Part shown: piece after piece, positions 42,185 through 52,397 of the stretch | Layout: every line of letters starts with the position of its first letter | How positions within the stretch are numbered: position 1 is the stretch's first letter | Assembly: GCA_947646735.1 (NCBI GenBank) | Contig: CANTFK010000983.1 | Coordinates: forward strand, 744,001-808,000 | Direction: 5' to 3' | Origin: Peronospora farinosa | Taxonomy: Eukaryota > Oomycota > Peronosporomycetes > Peronosporales > Peronosporaceae | Length of the DNA: 64,000 nt | Notes under the pieces: generated by a model | What the model was told of the DNA's origin: nothing | Database searches by the model: none | The model's input: only the letters and a program-made list of their open reading frames with translations | Translations under genes and position numbers: made by a program

Positions 42185-43169
42185 CGACGTGCTCATGGCG
42201 ATCCTGACGAGCCAGGCAGCTCCGGAAGAACCCGAGTCGGACACGCAAAGTGGCTCGCTGCTGCACTTCCACCAAAGGCTTGGGCATCTCGCGTACGACA
42301 CCGTCGAGCGTATGGCGAGAGACCCCGCGCCCGGCATCGTGCTAACGGATCGCAAGCGCCCGACGTGCATCTCTTGCGCACAGGGCAAGCAAACAAGGAA
42401 CGTGCAGTCGAAGAAGGACACTGGATCAAACTAGCCGATCGACAGAGTTGGCGGGGTGATCTGCTCAGACCTCAAGGGTCCGATGACCCCGAAGGATCGA
42501 TTGCACAATCGTTACCTTGTCAACTTTGTCGATCACAAGTCGAACTACTGTCGCGTCTTCCTGGCGCCTACAAAGGACAAGGCGGCCAAGAAGTTTGAGC
42601 ACTTCCTCGCGCTCTTTGAGCGCCAGTTCGACTGCCGGATCCACGTGCTACGCACTGATGGCGGCGGCGAATACGCGAATGTCGACCTCTTCTGCAAGCC
42701 AACGGGCGTCGCGCGGCAGATCAGCGAGGCGAGGAATCAGTCGTCAAACGGAAAGGCCGAGCGCATGCACAGGAAGATCCTGAACATGGCGCGCAGCATG
42801 ATCTTTACCAGCCGACTGCCATTGACGTTTTGGGGCGATGCGGTTGAGTACGCGGCGTACATCCTCAACCGCAGCCCAACGAGCGCGAATGCGAAGCGCG
42901 CGTCGCCGATCGAGGTACTGACGAAGCAAGTGCCGGATCTGCGCGACATCGTCGCCTTTGGCTCTATCTGCTCGGTCTACCGTCACCCAGGCAAGAACTC
43001 GCTCGCGCAGCGCGCACAAGTCGGCGTGATCATTGGGCGGAGCGACGAGACTAAGGGCTTTCGCGTCTTCCTCCAAAAGGAGAACAAGGTCACGATCACG
43101 CAGCATGTGCGCAACGTCGAGACGCTCAGCGCAGAGCAGAATGGTCAGCTGCAGCGCGCTCGAGTATGA
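42099..43169 (+). pseudogene. Copia-B pre-integrase and integrase
   Basis: 42099-42434 has the HHCC finger (FHQRLGHLAYDTVERMARDP, CISCAQGKQ). 42456-43169 has integrase: SDLKGPMTPKDR, VLRTDGGGEYANVDLFC and GKAERMHRKILNMARSM (the three catalytic residues), then FGSICSVYRHPGKNSLAQRA. One frameshift separates finger and core. Confidence 0.85.
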
Positions 43170-43362
43170 AGATCGAGCCGTGGAGCCAGCGGCAACAGCA
43201 ACAACAAGCAAAGAGTCGCCGGCTGCTGATGCCGCATCGCCGACGATACGCAGCGGCAAGAAGAAATAGAAGTCGTGGACACGCGCGGCTCACCGGACGC
43301 GCGGCGCAACCAAACGCGCACAGGCGGCCGCCGATCAGGAGGAGTCAGCTGGCGACGACAGC

Positions 43363-44401
43363 GTGGTGGCTCATGTATATGAGTGCGATACCAAGAACTA
43401 CAGTGAAGCGCTACGCAGCACTAAGCGTGAAGGTTGGGAAAAGGCCATGCGCGAAGAGCTCCAAGCCCTAGAAGACAATGGCGTGTGGCGCTTGATCAAG
43501 CGACCTCCGGGCAGCAGCACTCTGCACACGAAGTGGGTCTTCAAGACCAAGACCGACGCGCACGGTGAGATAGAGCGCTTGGAGGATCGACTACCAGCTT
43601 ACATTCGCGGCTGTCATGGACATGTCGACCGTGAAGGTGATCTTGTCGCTTGCGGCGAAATGGGGTGTCCCAGCAAAGCATGGCAACATCCCCAACGCGT
43701 ATGTCAAGGCTGAAAAGGAAGCGCACTTGGAGTTACTACTCCAGGTACCGCAGTCAATGACAATCGATCAAGACGCGCTCAAGATGGTAGGCGCAGCGAC
43801 AAAGAAGGAAGTAGTGCTGCAGCTACGAAAGAGCCTGTACGGCCTCAATCAGGCTGGCCGACTCTGGAGCCAGCTCCTGCACGCTCGGCTGCTTAAAGCC
43901 GGCTTCCGGTAATGTATTTCCGACATGTGTCTATACTACCTAGTCGAGGGTGAACAGTTGGTCATCGTGGGCGTCTACGTCGACGATCTACTTGCTACCG
44001 GCGCGGAAGCTGCAGCCTTCGACCGATTCTTCGTCAAGCTCGGTAGCTTGTCGATCAAGGACCTCGGTACCGTTAGCAAGTTCCTCGGCATGCGTGTCAC
44101 GATTGATAACAGTGGCGGCTACGTGCTAGACCAGGCCGAGGCGATCGGCGAGCTCCTGCGTGAGCATGGGCTCGAGGATGCAAACACGACTAAAGCACCA
44201 ATTGGGGCTGACTGCTACGACGTGCTACCAGATGACAGCGCGCTGCTCACCGAGACTAAGGTGCAGAAGGCGCCAACAATCAAGACGTTCCAGTCCCTGT
44301 CGGCAGTCTTCTGTGGATCGCGCGTTGCACACGGACGGACATTGCGTTCGCCGTGCACAAGGCGACGCGTCAGACTCATCAGCCGCGACTCCACGATATG
44401 A
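43363..44401 (+). pseudogene. Copia-B reverse transcriptase
   Basis: Three frames: 43363-43713 (GWEKAMREELQALEDNGVWR, HTKWVFKTKTDAHGE), 43616-43912 (MDMSTVKVILSLAAKWGVPA, LRKSLYGLNQAGRLWSQLL), 43925-44401 (LVIVGVYVDDLLATGAEA, with the catalytic YVDD). Active site intact, frame not. Confidence 0.85.
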
Positions 44402-44955
44402 AGCTTGCCAAACGCATCGCGCGGTACCTGAAGGAGACGCGTGACTACAAGCTTCGGATGGAACCAGCAAAGCACCTCGACGGCAAGATCCAGCTCGAGG
44501 CGTACTCGGACGCCGACTTTGCGGCGGAAAAGAGTGACAGGAAGTCCTTGACTGGCGGCATCATCCGCCTGAACGGCATGCCGGTCAGCTGGACGTCGAA
44601 GAAGCAAGGCGGCGTCTCGCTCTCGACGATGGAAGTGGAGTTCGTCGCTGCATCGGAGCAGGCGCGCAAGCTTCTTGGTATCAGGGAGATGCTAACCGAG
44701 ATCGGTAAGCCGCCGGCGCTACCGATGGTACTCCACGTCGACAATCAGGCGGCACTGAAGCAGCTGGTAGGAGAGGTGTCATCTCTCAAGGCCAAGCACA
44801 TCGATGTTCGCACGAAGTTCGTGTGCGACTTCGCTCGACGCGGGATCATCGTGTCGCAGTACGTCCTCTCGGAGCAACAACTCGCGGATCTTTTGACGAA
44901 GGCGCTGAATGCAGTCAAGCTCGCGGCGCTGTGTGAGATGATCAGCCTCGGTTAG
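44353..44955 (+). pseudogene. Copia-B RNase H
   Basis: 200-codon frame: AKRIARYLKETRDYKLRME, YSDADFAAEKSDRKSLTGG, SLSTMEVEFVAASEQARKL, VDNQAALKQLVGEV, KHIDVRTKFVCDFARRG. Complete copia RNase H; ends just before the purine tract. Confidence 0.87.
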
Positions 44956-44981
44956 GACGGTAAGTCGTAGCCGAGGAGGAG

Positions 44982-45234
44982 TGTTAGAAAAAGGCACGGT
45001 TAAAGTTACAGTTGAGGAAACGGCTGACGACTTAGAAAGGCGTTTGAGGATCAGTTGAGTGATTGATTGGACAGGTGCGTGGATGGGTGATTGATTGGAC
45101 AAGAGTGATGGAGAACAAGAACAACTAGTCCATCATGCTAGCACGAAAAAGATAACACTACAAACAATGTCAGAATCCTTTTATCACAGTGCCGCCGACT
45201 TCCTCTCTACAGCTTGCATCATGGCAAGCGAGCA
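44982..45234 (+). repeat. 3' LTR of Copia-B
   Basis: Same 253 bp, ends GCAAGCGAGCA, followed by CCATG and LINE sequence. Confidence 0.93.
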
Positions 45235-45398
45235 CCATGTCCTCGTGTTGACTTCCCGTCCGACCTCCCGACCTATTAACTCCGCTAAGAGCTCGTCGTG
45301 GACTCGCGCTGGCGTCTGCGTATAAGTGTATTAGTGAAAGGGCTAAGTTTTATTTCTCTGGTTCCGTCGCGGTCCACCGACCGCAACATGCAAGATAA

Positions 45399-46386
45399 TT
45401 ATTTGATGGTCAAAATGAAACACAGACAGTTGTACTTGAACCTTCTGGACGACCGCTTCCACAAGCTGCCTACATAGAATCGATCAATCCTTCTGGACGA
45501 CCGTGCATTCCAAAATGTGTAGTAATCTACCGGCTCCGGTACTTCGTCCTCCATTGCCGATGCCGCCAAAGTCTGAGCGTCTTCGAGTCCTAAAGCTTGA
45601 AGTAAACTCTCTAACTCCGGGCTTTCGGGACGTCCCGACCGCAAACCTCCCAATCTGTCGAGATGGGGACTCTGGACACAATTAAAATTGCCAAAGAGCA
45701 CCACCTCTACTTGAGGCCATGGCAATTCCCGCATGAGACGGAATAGACGTCCCTCTCCTCTCTGTCATTAGGAGCATATACGTTGACAAGCAAGATGGAG
45801 TCGACGATGACTGCTATCACCCGTTTAGACCACAGCTCCGGGTGCCACCGTTGGCACACTTGTTGTCGAGTAGGATGGCCACACCCCCGGTCTTATCGGC
45901 GCTAACGCTCCAGTATGATAATTCCGTGTGGCAGTCCGAATGTTGCGCACCCCAGTTGGTTATCCACGAGTCTGCTGCCTCTTGGGCCGCGCTCTCCGAA
46001 TCAATGTGTGTCTCTTGTAAACCCCACGCAATGGTATTGATTCTTTTACTTTGTACCTTCCAACCGCTCATTCATTTGTGCCGGTCCACCCGTTTAAAAC
46101 CCCGGACATTTTGTGAATGGTACATTCCTGTCCCCCGTCCGTCCGTTTGTTTGGCGACGGGAGAGGCATCGGGAGCGAAGAGCTCCTTGACATTAAGGTG
46201 TTTCGTATACGCGTCCCGTCCAAGCTCCGCAGCTGTAGGCTCAATACACCAGGCGTCCGCCTCGGTGCCCTCAGTATTGAAAAGTCCGTTGGGCGGACTC
46301 GTGTGCGAGGGATGTCGCGAAAAATGCGTGAAGCACGCTCCAATCCTGCAAGGTAGAGGCGTCCTGGAAGGCTCGTCGATAATCAC
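45399..46386 (-). pseudogene. LINE apurinic-type endonuclease
   Basis: 46072-46386 ends HSQNVRGFKR, the usual start of the domain. 45817-46071 has IAWGLQETHID, with the catalytic Glu, and SVSADKTGGVAILLDN. 45399-45734 has VEVVLFGNFNCVQSPHLDRL, where the usual GDFN is GNFN, and YTFWNARSSRRIDRFYV. Three frames. It normally nicks target DNA to prime reverse transcription; the D-to-N change and frameshifts disable it. Confidence 0.8.
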
Positions 46387-46445
46387 CGTGCGACCGGCTT
46401 GCCTCTAAATGGCGCCTGATCCTGTCAGGTACCGCTTCATCCGCC

Positions 46446-47476
46446 TCAGCCGGTTTTCCTGTCAAGGCTTTGATATCTACATTGTGTAGGATAGCGCAGA
46501 TAGTATGCCATGCAAAACTGCTTTTTTGCAACGTCACAGCGGCGTAAGAGGTCGTCACTGCCATACCCGCGTTCCCGTAATTTGTCCCAGTCATCCCTGT
46601 TGTCGATCAGCGGCGCTAAAAGTGCACTACCTGATAGGCTAGTCGTTCGTGCTTTCCAGTCGTTCGTGCTTTCCAGTCGTCGAGCCACACTTGTGTTGGG
46701 TGGTCGGTTGTCTGATTTCGATACTCCATGAGCCCCTGATACATGCAGTCCTGTCTCCACGCAGCCGTCCAGGCTATTAAGACCTCGTCGCTTAGCGCAT
46801 TGAGAAGGTTATGCTGGAAGGGAGAGTGTTGGTGCAGCTGCATCAGCTTGACCGGTTCTGCAAGCACTGCACGGCGCCACTGCTCATTGCTGCTGTCAAG
46901 GATTGGAAACTGTACCCCAGAAGCTGAATGCCACGTCTCGCTCCATGATTGCCACATTTCCTGCCAGGGTCCATTCGTAAGCAGAGGAATCTCCGGGCGA
47001 GTTAGCACTGCCTTGCCTCCCGCATTGCCCTTACCTTTCTTGAGCACTAGTGCGGTGTGCTTATTTTTGGTTTGACCCTTCTGCCTCTCCGTATCGTCCG
47101 GTGTAGTTGGCCGTGCCCGTTTGTTTGGCTTGAAACGATTGGGCGTTTGTGGAACATGAACGACTAGCTGTGACTGACCACTAATTTCGTGATCCTTGCT
47201 TTGATCTGGTCTCGCGTCACGGACACCGTGGCAACCGTGACTCCAGGGCAAAATATCTTGTTGTTTTTCCTGTGCTCCCCGGTTATTCTCTGGCTGATGC
47301 AGATCATTCTCGTGACGGAGAGTTCGCCACTGTTGCAAGATACATGGTTCGAAATGATGCTGCTGTTGCAGCTGGATGACATCAATGTTGGTGGCATCCG
47401 TAATATCCGTTATTGCTGATCGTTCTTGGTCGTTGTGCGAGATGTCCGGTACTGTAGACGTGAGAAAAGTTAGCAA
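46446..47476 (-). pseudogene. LINE inter-domain region, unknown
   Basis: 46616-47476 is open for 286 codons: basic linker (RFKPNKRARPTTPDDTERQ, TALVLKKGKGNAGGKAVL), then a tryptophan-rich stretch (WQEMWQSWSETWHSASG, WTAAWRQDCMYQGLMEYR). It continues in another frame at 46446-46760. Lies between the OTU-like and endonuclease domains; no family recognised. Confidence 0.5.
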
Positions 47477-47628
47477 ATCGCGGAATCGCTCTGGATTATC
47501 GCTTTGCAGAATCTGATGAATGTCTAGTTTGAGCTAATGCGGGACGGCTAGTTCCTGACAGCGCTCATGCAGCACGTCCAGATGTCCGTCTCCCAGTTCC
47601 ACATTCCAGGGGTCAAAGGGACCCACGC

Positions 47629-48392
47629 TCATACTCTCATCCGTAACGTCGTAGCTTGCGCCTTCTTTTCCGTCAGTTGCTCCTCCCCGACGTCAGTCAT
47701 GGCCACGTCCGAAGTACTGGATGCGCTAAGTTTTTGTGAACCTGTTCTGGTGGCCGAGCCTGAATCGGTGGTTTTAAGTGTAGTCCTCTGGTGAATGAAT
47801 GCCGAGTAATGACGTCCTTCGTAGTGTAACACTAAAGGCGATTGACCGGCTTGTCCTGGGCAATGCGTCGGCCACATTCCGCCGCCGTTAGTATCAGTTG
47901 TTCGCCTGTCTCGATAATTTTGTTGTTTCGACTCATGGAACTCGGCCTGTACAGGCTGCATTGCCAGTCATCACTACCTTCCCCACCCTTGGCAATGACG
48001 TAAATGTATCTGCGAAGAAAATTAGCCGCCATGCAGAGCGTTTCACATCCACCCCAATTGTGGACGTGAACTTTTGCGTTCCTCTCCGACGGACTCTTGC
48101 CGTATTCCTCCAGGTACCATTTGAATTGCTTCTTCGACGCTAATGGCTCCATGTCCGTCCATCCTCGTTACACTGCTATAAGTGTGGATACTCGTGTGTC
48201 ATGCGGAAATTGCTCCCCAAGATGAAGCTGTCCTGAATGCTTGATTCCTCGTTTAAGGCTTCCCGTCGCTGCAGCCAGCTGGGTGTCCTGTGCCGCTAAG
48301 TCTGTATCACATAACGCTTGCACAATGGCCATCGCCATGCAGTTGCCTTTTGCCGGTGTTGTGACTGCTCGAAGCTGGAGCTGCCCGGCCAT
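47629..48392 (-). pseudogene. LINE OTU-like cysteine protease domain, broken
   Basis: 48168-48392 has VTTPAKGNCMAMAIVQALC (catalytic Cys block of OTU, G-N-C). 47832-48152 has NWGGCETLCMAANFLRRYIY (the W-G-G-x-E block before the core beta strands). 47629-47961 has SPLVLHYEGRHYSAFI (catalytic His block). Order and spacing fit one OTU domain of about 150-200 residues split over three frames. OTU domains are known in a few non-LTR elements (for example Dualen/RandI). Role there is unclear. Confidence 0.6.
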
Positions 48393-48670
48393 GTCGTCGA
48401 CGGCCCGGAAAGCGGTGTCAATCGGCTAAATTACTTGACCAGCGGTTGTCTTTCCGTCTGTGAGGGCGCGATGAGGCCAAGCAGATGTGATCGTTCCCTC
48501 TGTAAAAGCCCCATTAATTGGGGCTCCGCTAGAATTGGCGGTGGATTCTTCTTGAGGAATCGTAATTGTGACATATCCGTTGGTGTCAGGACCGGTGTCT
48601 CCGTGATCGCCTCTGTAACCGACACCTCAATAATTTCGGACTCCTCTCCCCGGAGCCCCTGCATCTCCTG

Positions 48671-49351
48671 TTAATCATCTACCACTGCTTCAGTCTCCTT
48701 CCCGGAAAGTGCGTCATATCGAGTTGAAACCTCGGCGTATTTCCGTGCTGGCTTGTTCTTGTATTCAAAGCGCCGTCGTCCAGCCCTTAATGGTACTGTG
48801 ATCCATGTGGCTTTAGGCTTCGGTTGTGGTGGTGCGTCCGTGGGGACGGAAGCTGTAACTCCGGTAATATTGTCGTCAATGGATATCGGCGGTGAGGACG
48901 CCTCCGCGCCTCCTGCTGGATCGAAGTCGGTACGGTCCTCCGCCGTTGGCAGAGGTTGAAGCCCGTTTTTTAAAATCTCCGCCGTCTCTTGATGAATGTG
49001 TCTTCTGGTGGCCGCCGCTGCCTTCATTTCCTCAAAGTTGGCAAACGGCTTGGCTACATCATCCAACGTAACCATTTCCTGCTCTGTGACTATCAAACAA
49101 CCTGGTCCCCTCAATTGCCCGTCTGTATATCCACATCTTGCCAATATGTGGCCAATATTTCCACATCTGAAGCATTGAAGTCTCCGGCCAACATGGGGAT
49201 GCTTGAGGATGATAGTCGTACCTATCCAATCCAATCGAACAATTCCTCGCAGAAATTCCGGACATCCTGCCAGCCTGAGTGTCAGTCGCCAAACATTGGA
49301 TGTTCGTGACTCCGGCGTGCAGTTATCCATGTCCTCGAGGTCGTGTGTCAC
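48671..49351 (-). pseudogene. LINE ORF1, 5'-truncated, CCHC zinc knuckle
   Basis: 226-codon frame starting in the LINE truncation: NVWRLTLRLAGCPEFLRGIV, IILKHPHVGRRLQCFRCGNI and knuckle CFRCGNIGHILARC near residue 75, then a Pro/Ala-rich tail. Resembles LINE ORF1 nucleic-acid chaperones. Open to its stop at 48671; its N-terminus is missing. Confidence 0.75.
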
Positions 49352-49375
49352 GGGACTGTGCCATACCGAATGCGT

Positions 49376-49692
49376 GTGTCAAAGCGTCGAAGGAGCCGCA
49401 CCTCGAGATCTTACTGCGTGAGATCGGCATGGAACCAGAACTTTTAATGCCGATACGCATCGACAATCAGGCCGCCATTTGCCAGATCAATGGCGAAGCG
49501 ACATTAGCTAAAGCGAAACACATCGACGTCCGATTGAAGTTTCTCTGTGAATACACTCGTCGCGGCGTGATCGAGGCTAAGCATGTGCGCTCAGAATTCA
49601 TGCTGGCAGACTTGATCACCAAGGTGGTCGACTACGAGGGCTGCTATGTGTCGGCTAGTACGCCAAGAGGTGAGACAATCTCACAGTTGCCC
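49376..49692 (+). pseudogene. Copia-1 RNase H end
   Basis: After the LINE the reading continues VKASKEPHLEILL and then jumps to REIGMEPELLMPIRIDNQAA and AKAKHIDVRLKFLCEYTRR, the C-terminal RNase H of copia. In Copia-B these blocks are about 0.9 kb apart, so the RT palm with YVDD and the start of RNase H have been deleted. Confidence 0.78.
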
Positions 49693-49701
49693 GAGGAGAA
49701 G

Positions 49702-50057
49702 TGTTGAAAGAAGTCACTCTGTGTGAATGCATGATCGCAAGAGTTGCATTGAAGATGCGAACGGTCAGTATCGGGCACACTGAGTTCCAGTATGCAGCGA
49801 GAAGAGAGAAGCAGACGACATACGGCAGCAGTCGCGATGGCGTGTGCGACGCCGAGAGTGAGTAGTCGCGATGGCGTGACGTGAGCAGTCGCGACGAATG
49901 GAAGGATCGCGTGCCTGTTGGATCGTATGGTGCGAGCGCAGTGAGAAGGCTGCATGAGTGGTCGTGAAGAGCTAGTGAGCGAGAAAGACCGACAGATAGC
50001 GAGAGCGGAGAGCTGTGTAATGAATGCCAGAATCCAATTTGCCTTCTACAACGCATA
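49702..50057 (+). repeat. 3' LTR of Copia-1
   Basis: Preceded by the purine tract CGAGGAGAAG; ends AACGCATA (CA end mutated to TA), then the CGCTC duplication. Confidence 0.88.
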
Positions 50058-50170
50058 CGCTCTCCCATCATACATGAAGACGCACTTCGTATGTTACGTG
50101 GCTCGCCTGAAACGGTATGTAAATCCACAAGAGATCACATATCCGCATCAGTCTGACAAGTCCGAGGTAA

Positions 50171-50690
50171 CACAAGTCAGTCAATGTTCAATATTGAAAA
50201 AGTAGATAATTGATTAAGAAAATGTTTCTTACATTAGTACAATTTTAATATCTATAGAGAACTGCTATTATATTTTTAAAAATCGTAAAAAAACATGTGT
50301 AATATAATTATAAACCTATAATTATTTTACACGGTAATTAATTACATTATCATTCAAATTTTATATTGTAGTAAAAATAAGCATACGTAATACATATGCT
50401 TATTTTTACTACAATATAAAAAGTATAAGCTATGTACTTAAAAATCCTATAAATTATAATTTTATATCACCTAATAGTAATTTTATGTTATAAGTTAACA
50501 TACAAAAAAGTCTTGAGCGATTCTATACTAAATAAAATTCGGTAATGATATTCCTATATCGGACAACTTGCCCTAACTGATAGAGTCTTTTAACTTGATG
50601 GGTATTACTTTTGACAAGTATTTGTATTGTCTGAGAAAAGTACAAAATATTTATTACTCCACATGTGCTCCACACCATTTTCCACAAATT
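50171..50690. other. AT-rich upstream region of the VHS gene
   Basis: No coding frame. Holds the 27-bp hairpin at 50359-50421 and a smaller one near 50302-50323. Must contain the promoter of the gene at 50691, but no defined element was recognised. Confidence 0.5.
50359..50421. repeat. Perfect 27-bp inverted repeat with 9-nt loop
   Basis: Arms 50359-50385 and 50395-50421, centred on GCATA/TATGC; the inner part reads GTAGTAAAAATAAGC with its exact complement. Lies about 270 bp upstream of the VHS-GAT start codon, outside any recognised transposon. Confidence 0.92.
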
Positions 50691-51677
50691 ATGTCCGAGT
50701 ATGCACAGGAAGTGAAGCAGGTGGAGGAGCTGGTGGCTCGTGCGACGGATGAAGCGCTTGTAGAGCCAGAATGGGCACTTAACATGGAAATATGTGACTG
50801 TGCTAATGCACATCTCACCGTGTGCGACGACATTGTGCGTTTGTTGCAGTGTCGTCTGCAAAGTGGTGAGCCGAAGGTGACGTTGCTGACGCTGATTTTG
50901 ACGGAAACGGTCGTAAAGAACGGACCACGTGCACTTCACAGCCAAGTGGGCTCTACATTCTTTTTGAAAGAAGTGGCGGCATTGTCCGATGGAAGTTTGG
51001 GCATTGACGTGCAGAATCAAGCGCTACTATTGATCCGCCAGTGGGCCGATGCCTTTAAAGGCAGTGAACTACAAGCTTTTGAAGATATATATAGGCAACT
51101 AAAAATGCAGGGTGTGAGATTTCCAGAGGTGGAGAATGACGTTCCTATTTTTACGCCCCCGTCGTCCACAGCGTCGGCTTTTGCTGCTACTGGACAGGAC
51201 GAGAGTTACCCAGCTGTTGTTTCTGAGAGATGCACGAGAAAGAAACAGTTGGAGAAGCTTCAAGATGACTTGAAGCTAGTGCAGCAAAAGATCAAGCTAA
51301 TGAGGGACATGCACACTTGTGGACAAACTGGCGAGCAGTTGGAAGATGTCCTGGATTTCTTACGGCAATGTCAGCCAAGAATGAACACGCTAATTGAAGG
51401 AGGAGTTATGGGCAAGATCGACGAACATACGCTGGAACAGTGTCTTAACGTGAATGATAATTTAATGAAGACTCTGGAGGAGTGCAGCAAAACCAAGAGT
51501 AAGGACCTGATGACCTTCGATTCGCCACCAAGTGCTAGCCACATGACGCAAGAGGTAGCTGAGCTGGATTTGAATGAAGGAGGTAGAGCGTTGGATTCAG
51601 TCGCTGCAGCTCCACGATCAGTGCTTTTGTCTCCTGCACGCTCGGCTCCCATCGATATGGATGATGGTGTGGTGTAG
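50691..51677 (+). CDS. VHS-GAT domain protein (TOM1-like sorting adaptor)
   Basis: 328 residues from ATG 50691 (MSEYAQEVKQVEELVARATD). The frame is open further upstream, but those codons are AT-rich and unlike the family. VHS domain about 10-140 (ICDCANAHLTVCDDIVRLLQ, VTLLTLILTETVVKNGPRAL, NQALLLIRQWADAFKG). GAT-like helical bundle about 200-280 (KLQDDLKLVQQKIKLMRDMH, DVLDFLRQCQPRMNTLIEGG, LNVNDNLMKTLEEC). Short acidic C-terminal tail. The family binds ubiquitin and clathrin or Tom1-type partners on endosomes; that role is inferred. No introns. First intact gene right of the transposon nest. Confidence 0.82.
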   Translation: MSEYAQEVKQVEELVARATDEALVEPEWALNMEICDCANAHLTVCDDIVRLLQCRLQSGEPKVTLLTLILTETVVKNGPRALHSQVGSTFFLKEVAALSDGSLGIDVQNQALLLIRQWADAFKGSELQAFEDIYRQLKMQGVRFPEVENDVPIFTPPSSTASAFAATGQDESYPAVVSERCTRKKQLEKLQDDLKLVQQKIKLMRDMHTCGQTGEQLEDVLDFLRQCQPRMNTLIEGGVMGKIDEHTLEQCLNVNDNLMKTLEECSKTKSKDLMTFDSPPSASHMTQEVAELDLNEGGRALDSVAAAPRSVLLSPARSAPIDMDDGVV

Positions 51678-51834
51678 AAAATATTTTGAATCTTGAACAC
51701 TGTAAATGCGCTGACGTCTACGAAAAAATGGAGACCAAAATGACAAGGAATACTGATGCAAGTAGGTCTATTTTTATCATACGTATCTAGTCCAGTGTTT
51801 GTGTTTGCTCGATTGATGTCCTACATGGCCTCCC

Positions 51835-52397
51835 TTATTGTTGCGAGAAAAGCAGCCTGTCATGTCTATGGTGTGCATATTCCGTCGCCAGCGTCAAATG
51901 ACCCCAGACACGATTGACACCGGCGTAATGTAATTGAGCTCGTCCACTGGGAACATTAATAACGACTTTAAGAAAAAGTGTCGATCGTGGTTCGTGTGCA
52001 TTTCCACATGCTACAGTAGCGTACAAGGTCCGATCTTGTGCATACTCTTTACCTTGCCACAGAACTCGTCACATCCAGCTTTACCTTTCCGATGACAGCA
52101 CCCATTGACCATAAAATTACCAATTCGGAAACAGTCTTCCGAATTGTAAGGTGTGCAGCACTCCTTGGACATTATCTTCATGCTAGTCTCATGACAATGG
52201 GCCGGTTCATAAAACGGAGTATATTTAAAACGGGGTTTCCATGTTGGTGCTGTAATAGTCCTCAATGCCGCTGACAAGCTTTTTGTTGTCACTTCACGAA
52301 TCATACCAAGCTTGGTGTTGATATATTTCACTCGCAAAAAACATTGAGACCAAGTACACGAAGTAACTGAGTAATCTTTAGAGCTGCTTCTCAGCAA
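51835..52397 (-). pseudogene. Cysteine-rich fragment, possible gene remnant
   Basis: 52011-52397 encodes a Cys-rich stretch (KECCTPYNSEDCFRIGNF, NGCCHRKGKAGCDEFCGKV). It ends at a stop, and the neighbouring frame 51835-52026 continues with YATVACGNAHEPRSTLFLKV, VWGHLTLATEYAHHR. The two look like one protein broken by one frameshift near 52015. No ATG or signal peptide is visible and the first codon is TTG, so an upstream exon or simple decay is possible. Family not recognised. Confidence 0.35.

Larger units (their letters stand above)
40180..45234 (+). mobile_element. Copia-B: full-length Ty1/copia element, 5055 bp
   Basis: LTRs 40180-40432 and 44982-45234 (253 bp, 2 differences), duplication CCATG at 40175-40179 and 45235-45239, primer-binding site at 40433, purine tract GAGGAGGAG at 44973-44981. 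All copia domains are present in order, but at least six frame breaks are seen despite the young LTRs. Inserted into LINE ORF2 between endonuclease and RT. Confidence 0.94.
36720..49361 (-). mobile_element. LINE (non-LTR element), 5'-truncated, interrupted by Copia-B
   Basis: Minus strand from 49361 to 36720. Flanked by CATACCGAATGCGT at 36702-36715 and 49362-49375 (18 bp if one mismatch is allowed). About 7.6 kb without Copia-B. Contains an ORF1 zinc-knuckle protein, an OTU-like domain, an apurinic-type endonuclease, reverse transcriptase and a C-terminal domain. The 3' end (TAAATAGACAGTCTGTTTTC) resembles that of the short LINE at 55196-55828. No poly-A tail. Confidence 0.85.
25007..50057 (+). 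mobile_element. Copia-1: Ty1/copia element split by Gypsy-A and a LINE
   Basis: LTRs 25007-25362 and 49702-50057 (356 bp each), flanked by CGCTC at 25002-25006 and 50058-50062. Internal order is gag, protease, integrase, RT, RNase H. Insertions: Gypsy-A at 27879-36006 and the LINE at 36720-49361. About 4.2 kb is its own sequence; compared with Copia-B roughly 0.8 kb between RT and RNase H is missing. Many stops and frameshifts. Confidence 0.88.
23988..50170 (+). mobile_element. Gypsy-G integrase remnant, split by nested insertions
   Basis: Matches Gypsy-D 9396-9960. The parts are 23988-24172, 24764-25006 and 50058-50170 (PSYMKTHFVCYVARLKRYVN, then EITYPH). Together they cover only the integrase C-terminal module, in several frames. 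The first gap is a solo LTR, the second is Copia-1 with everything inside it. It is the outermost layer of the nest. Confidence 0.75.
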
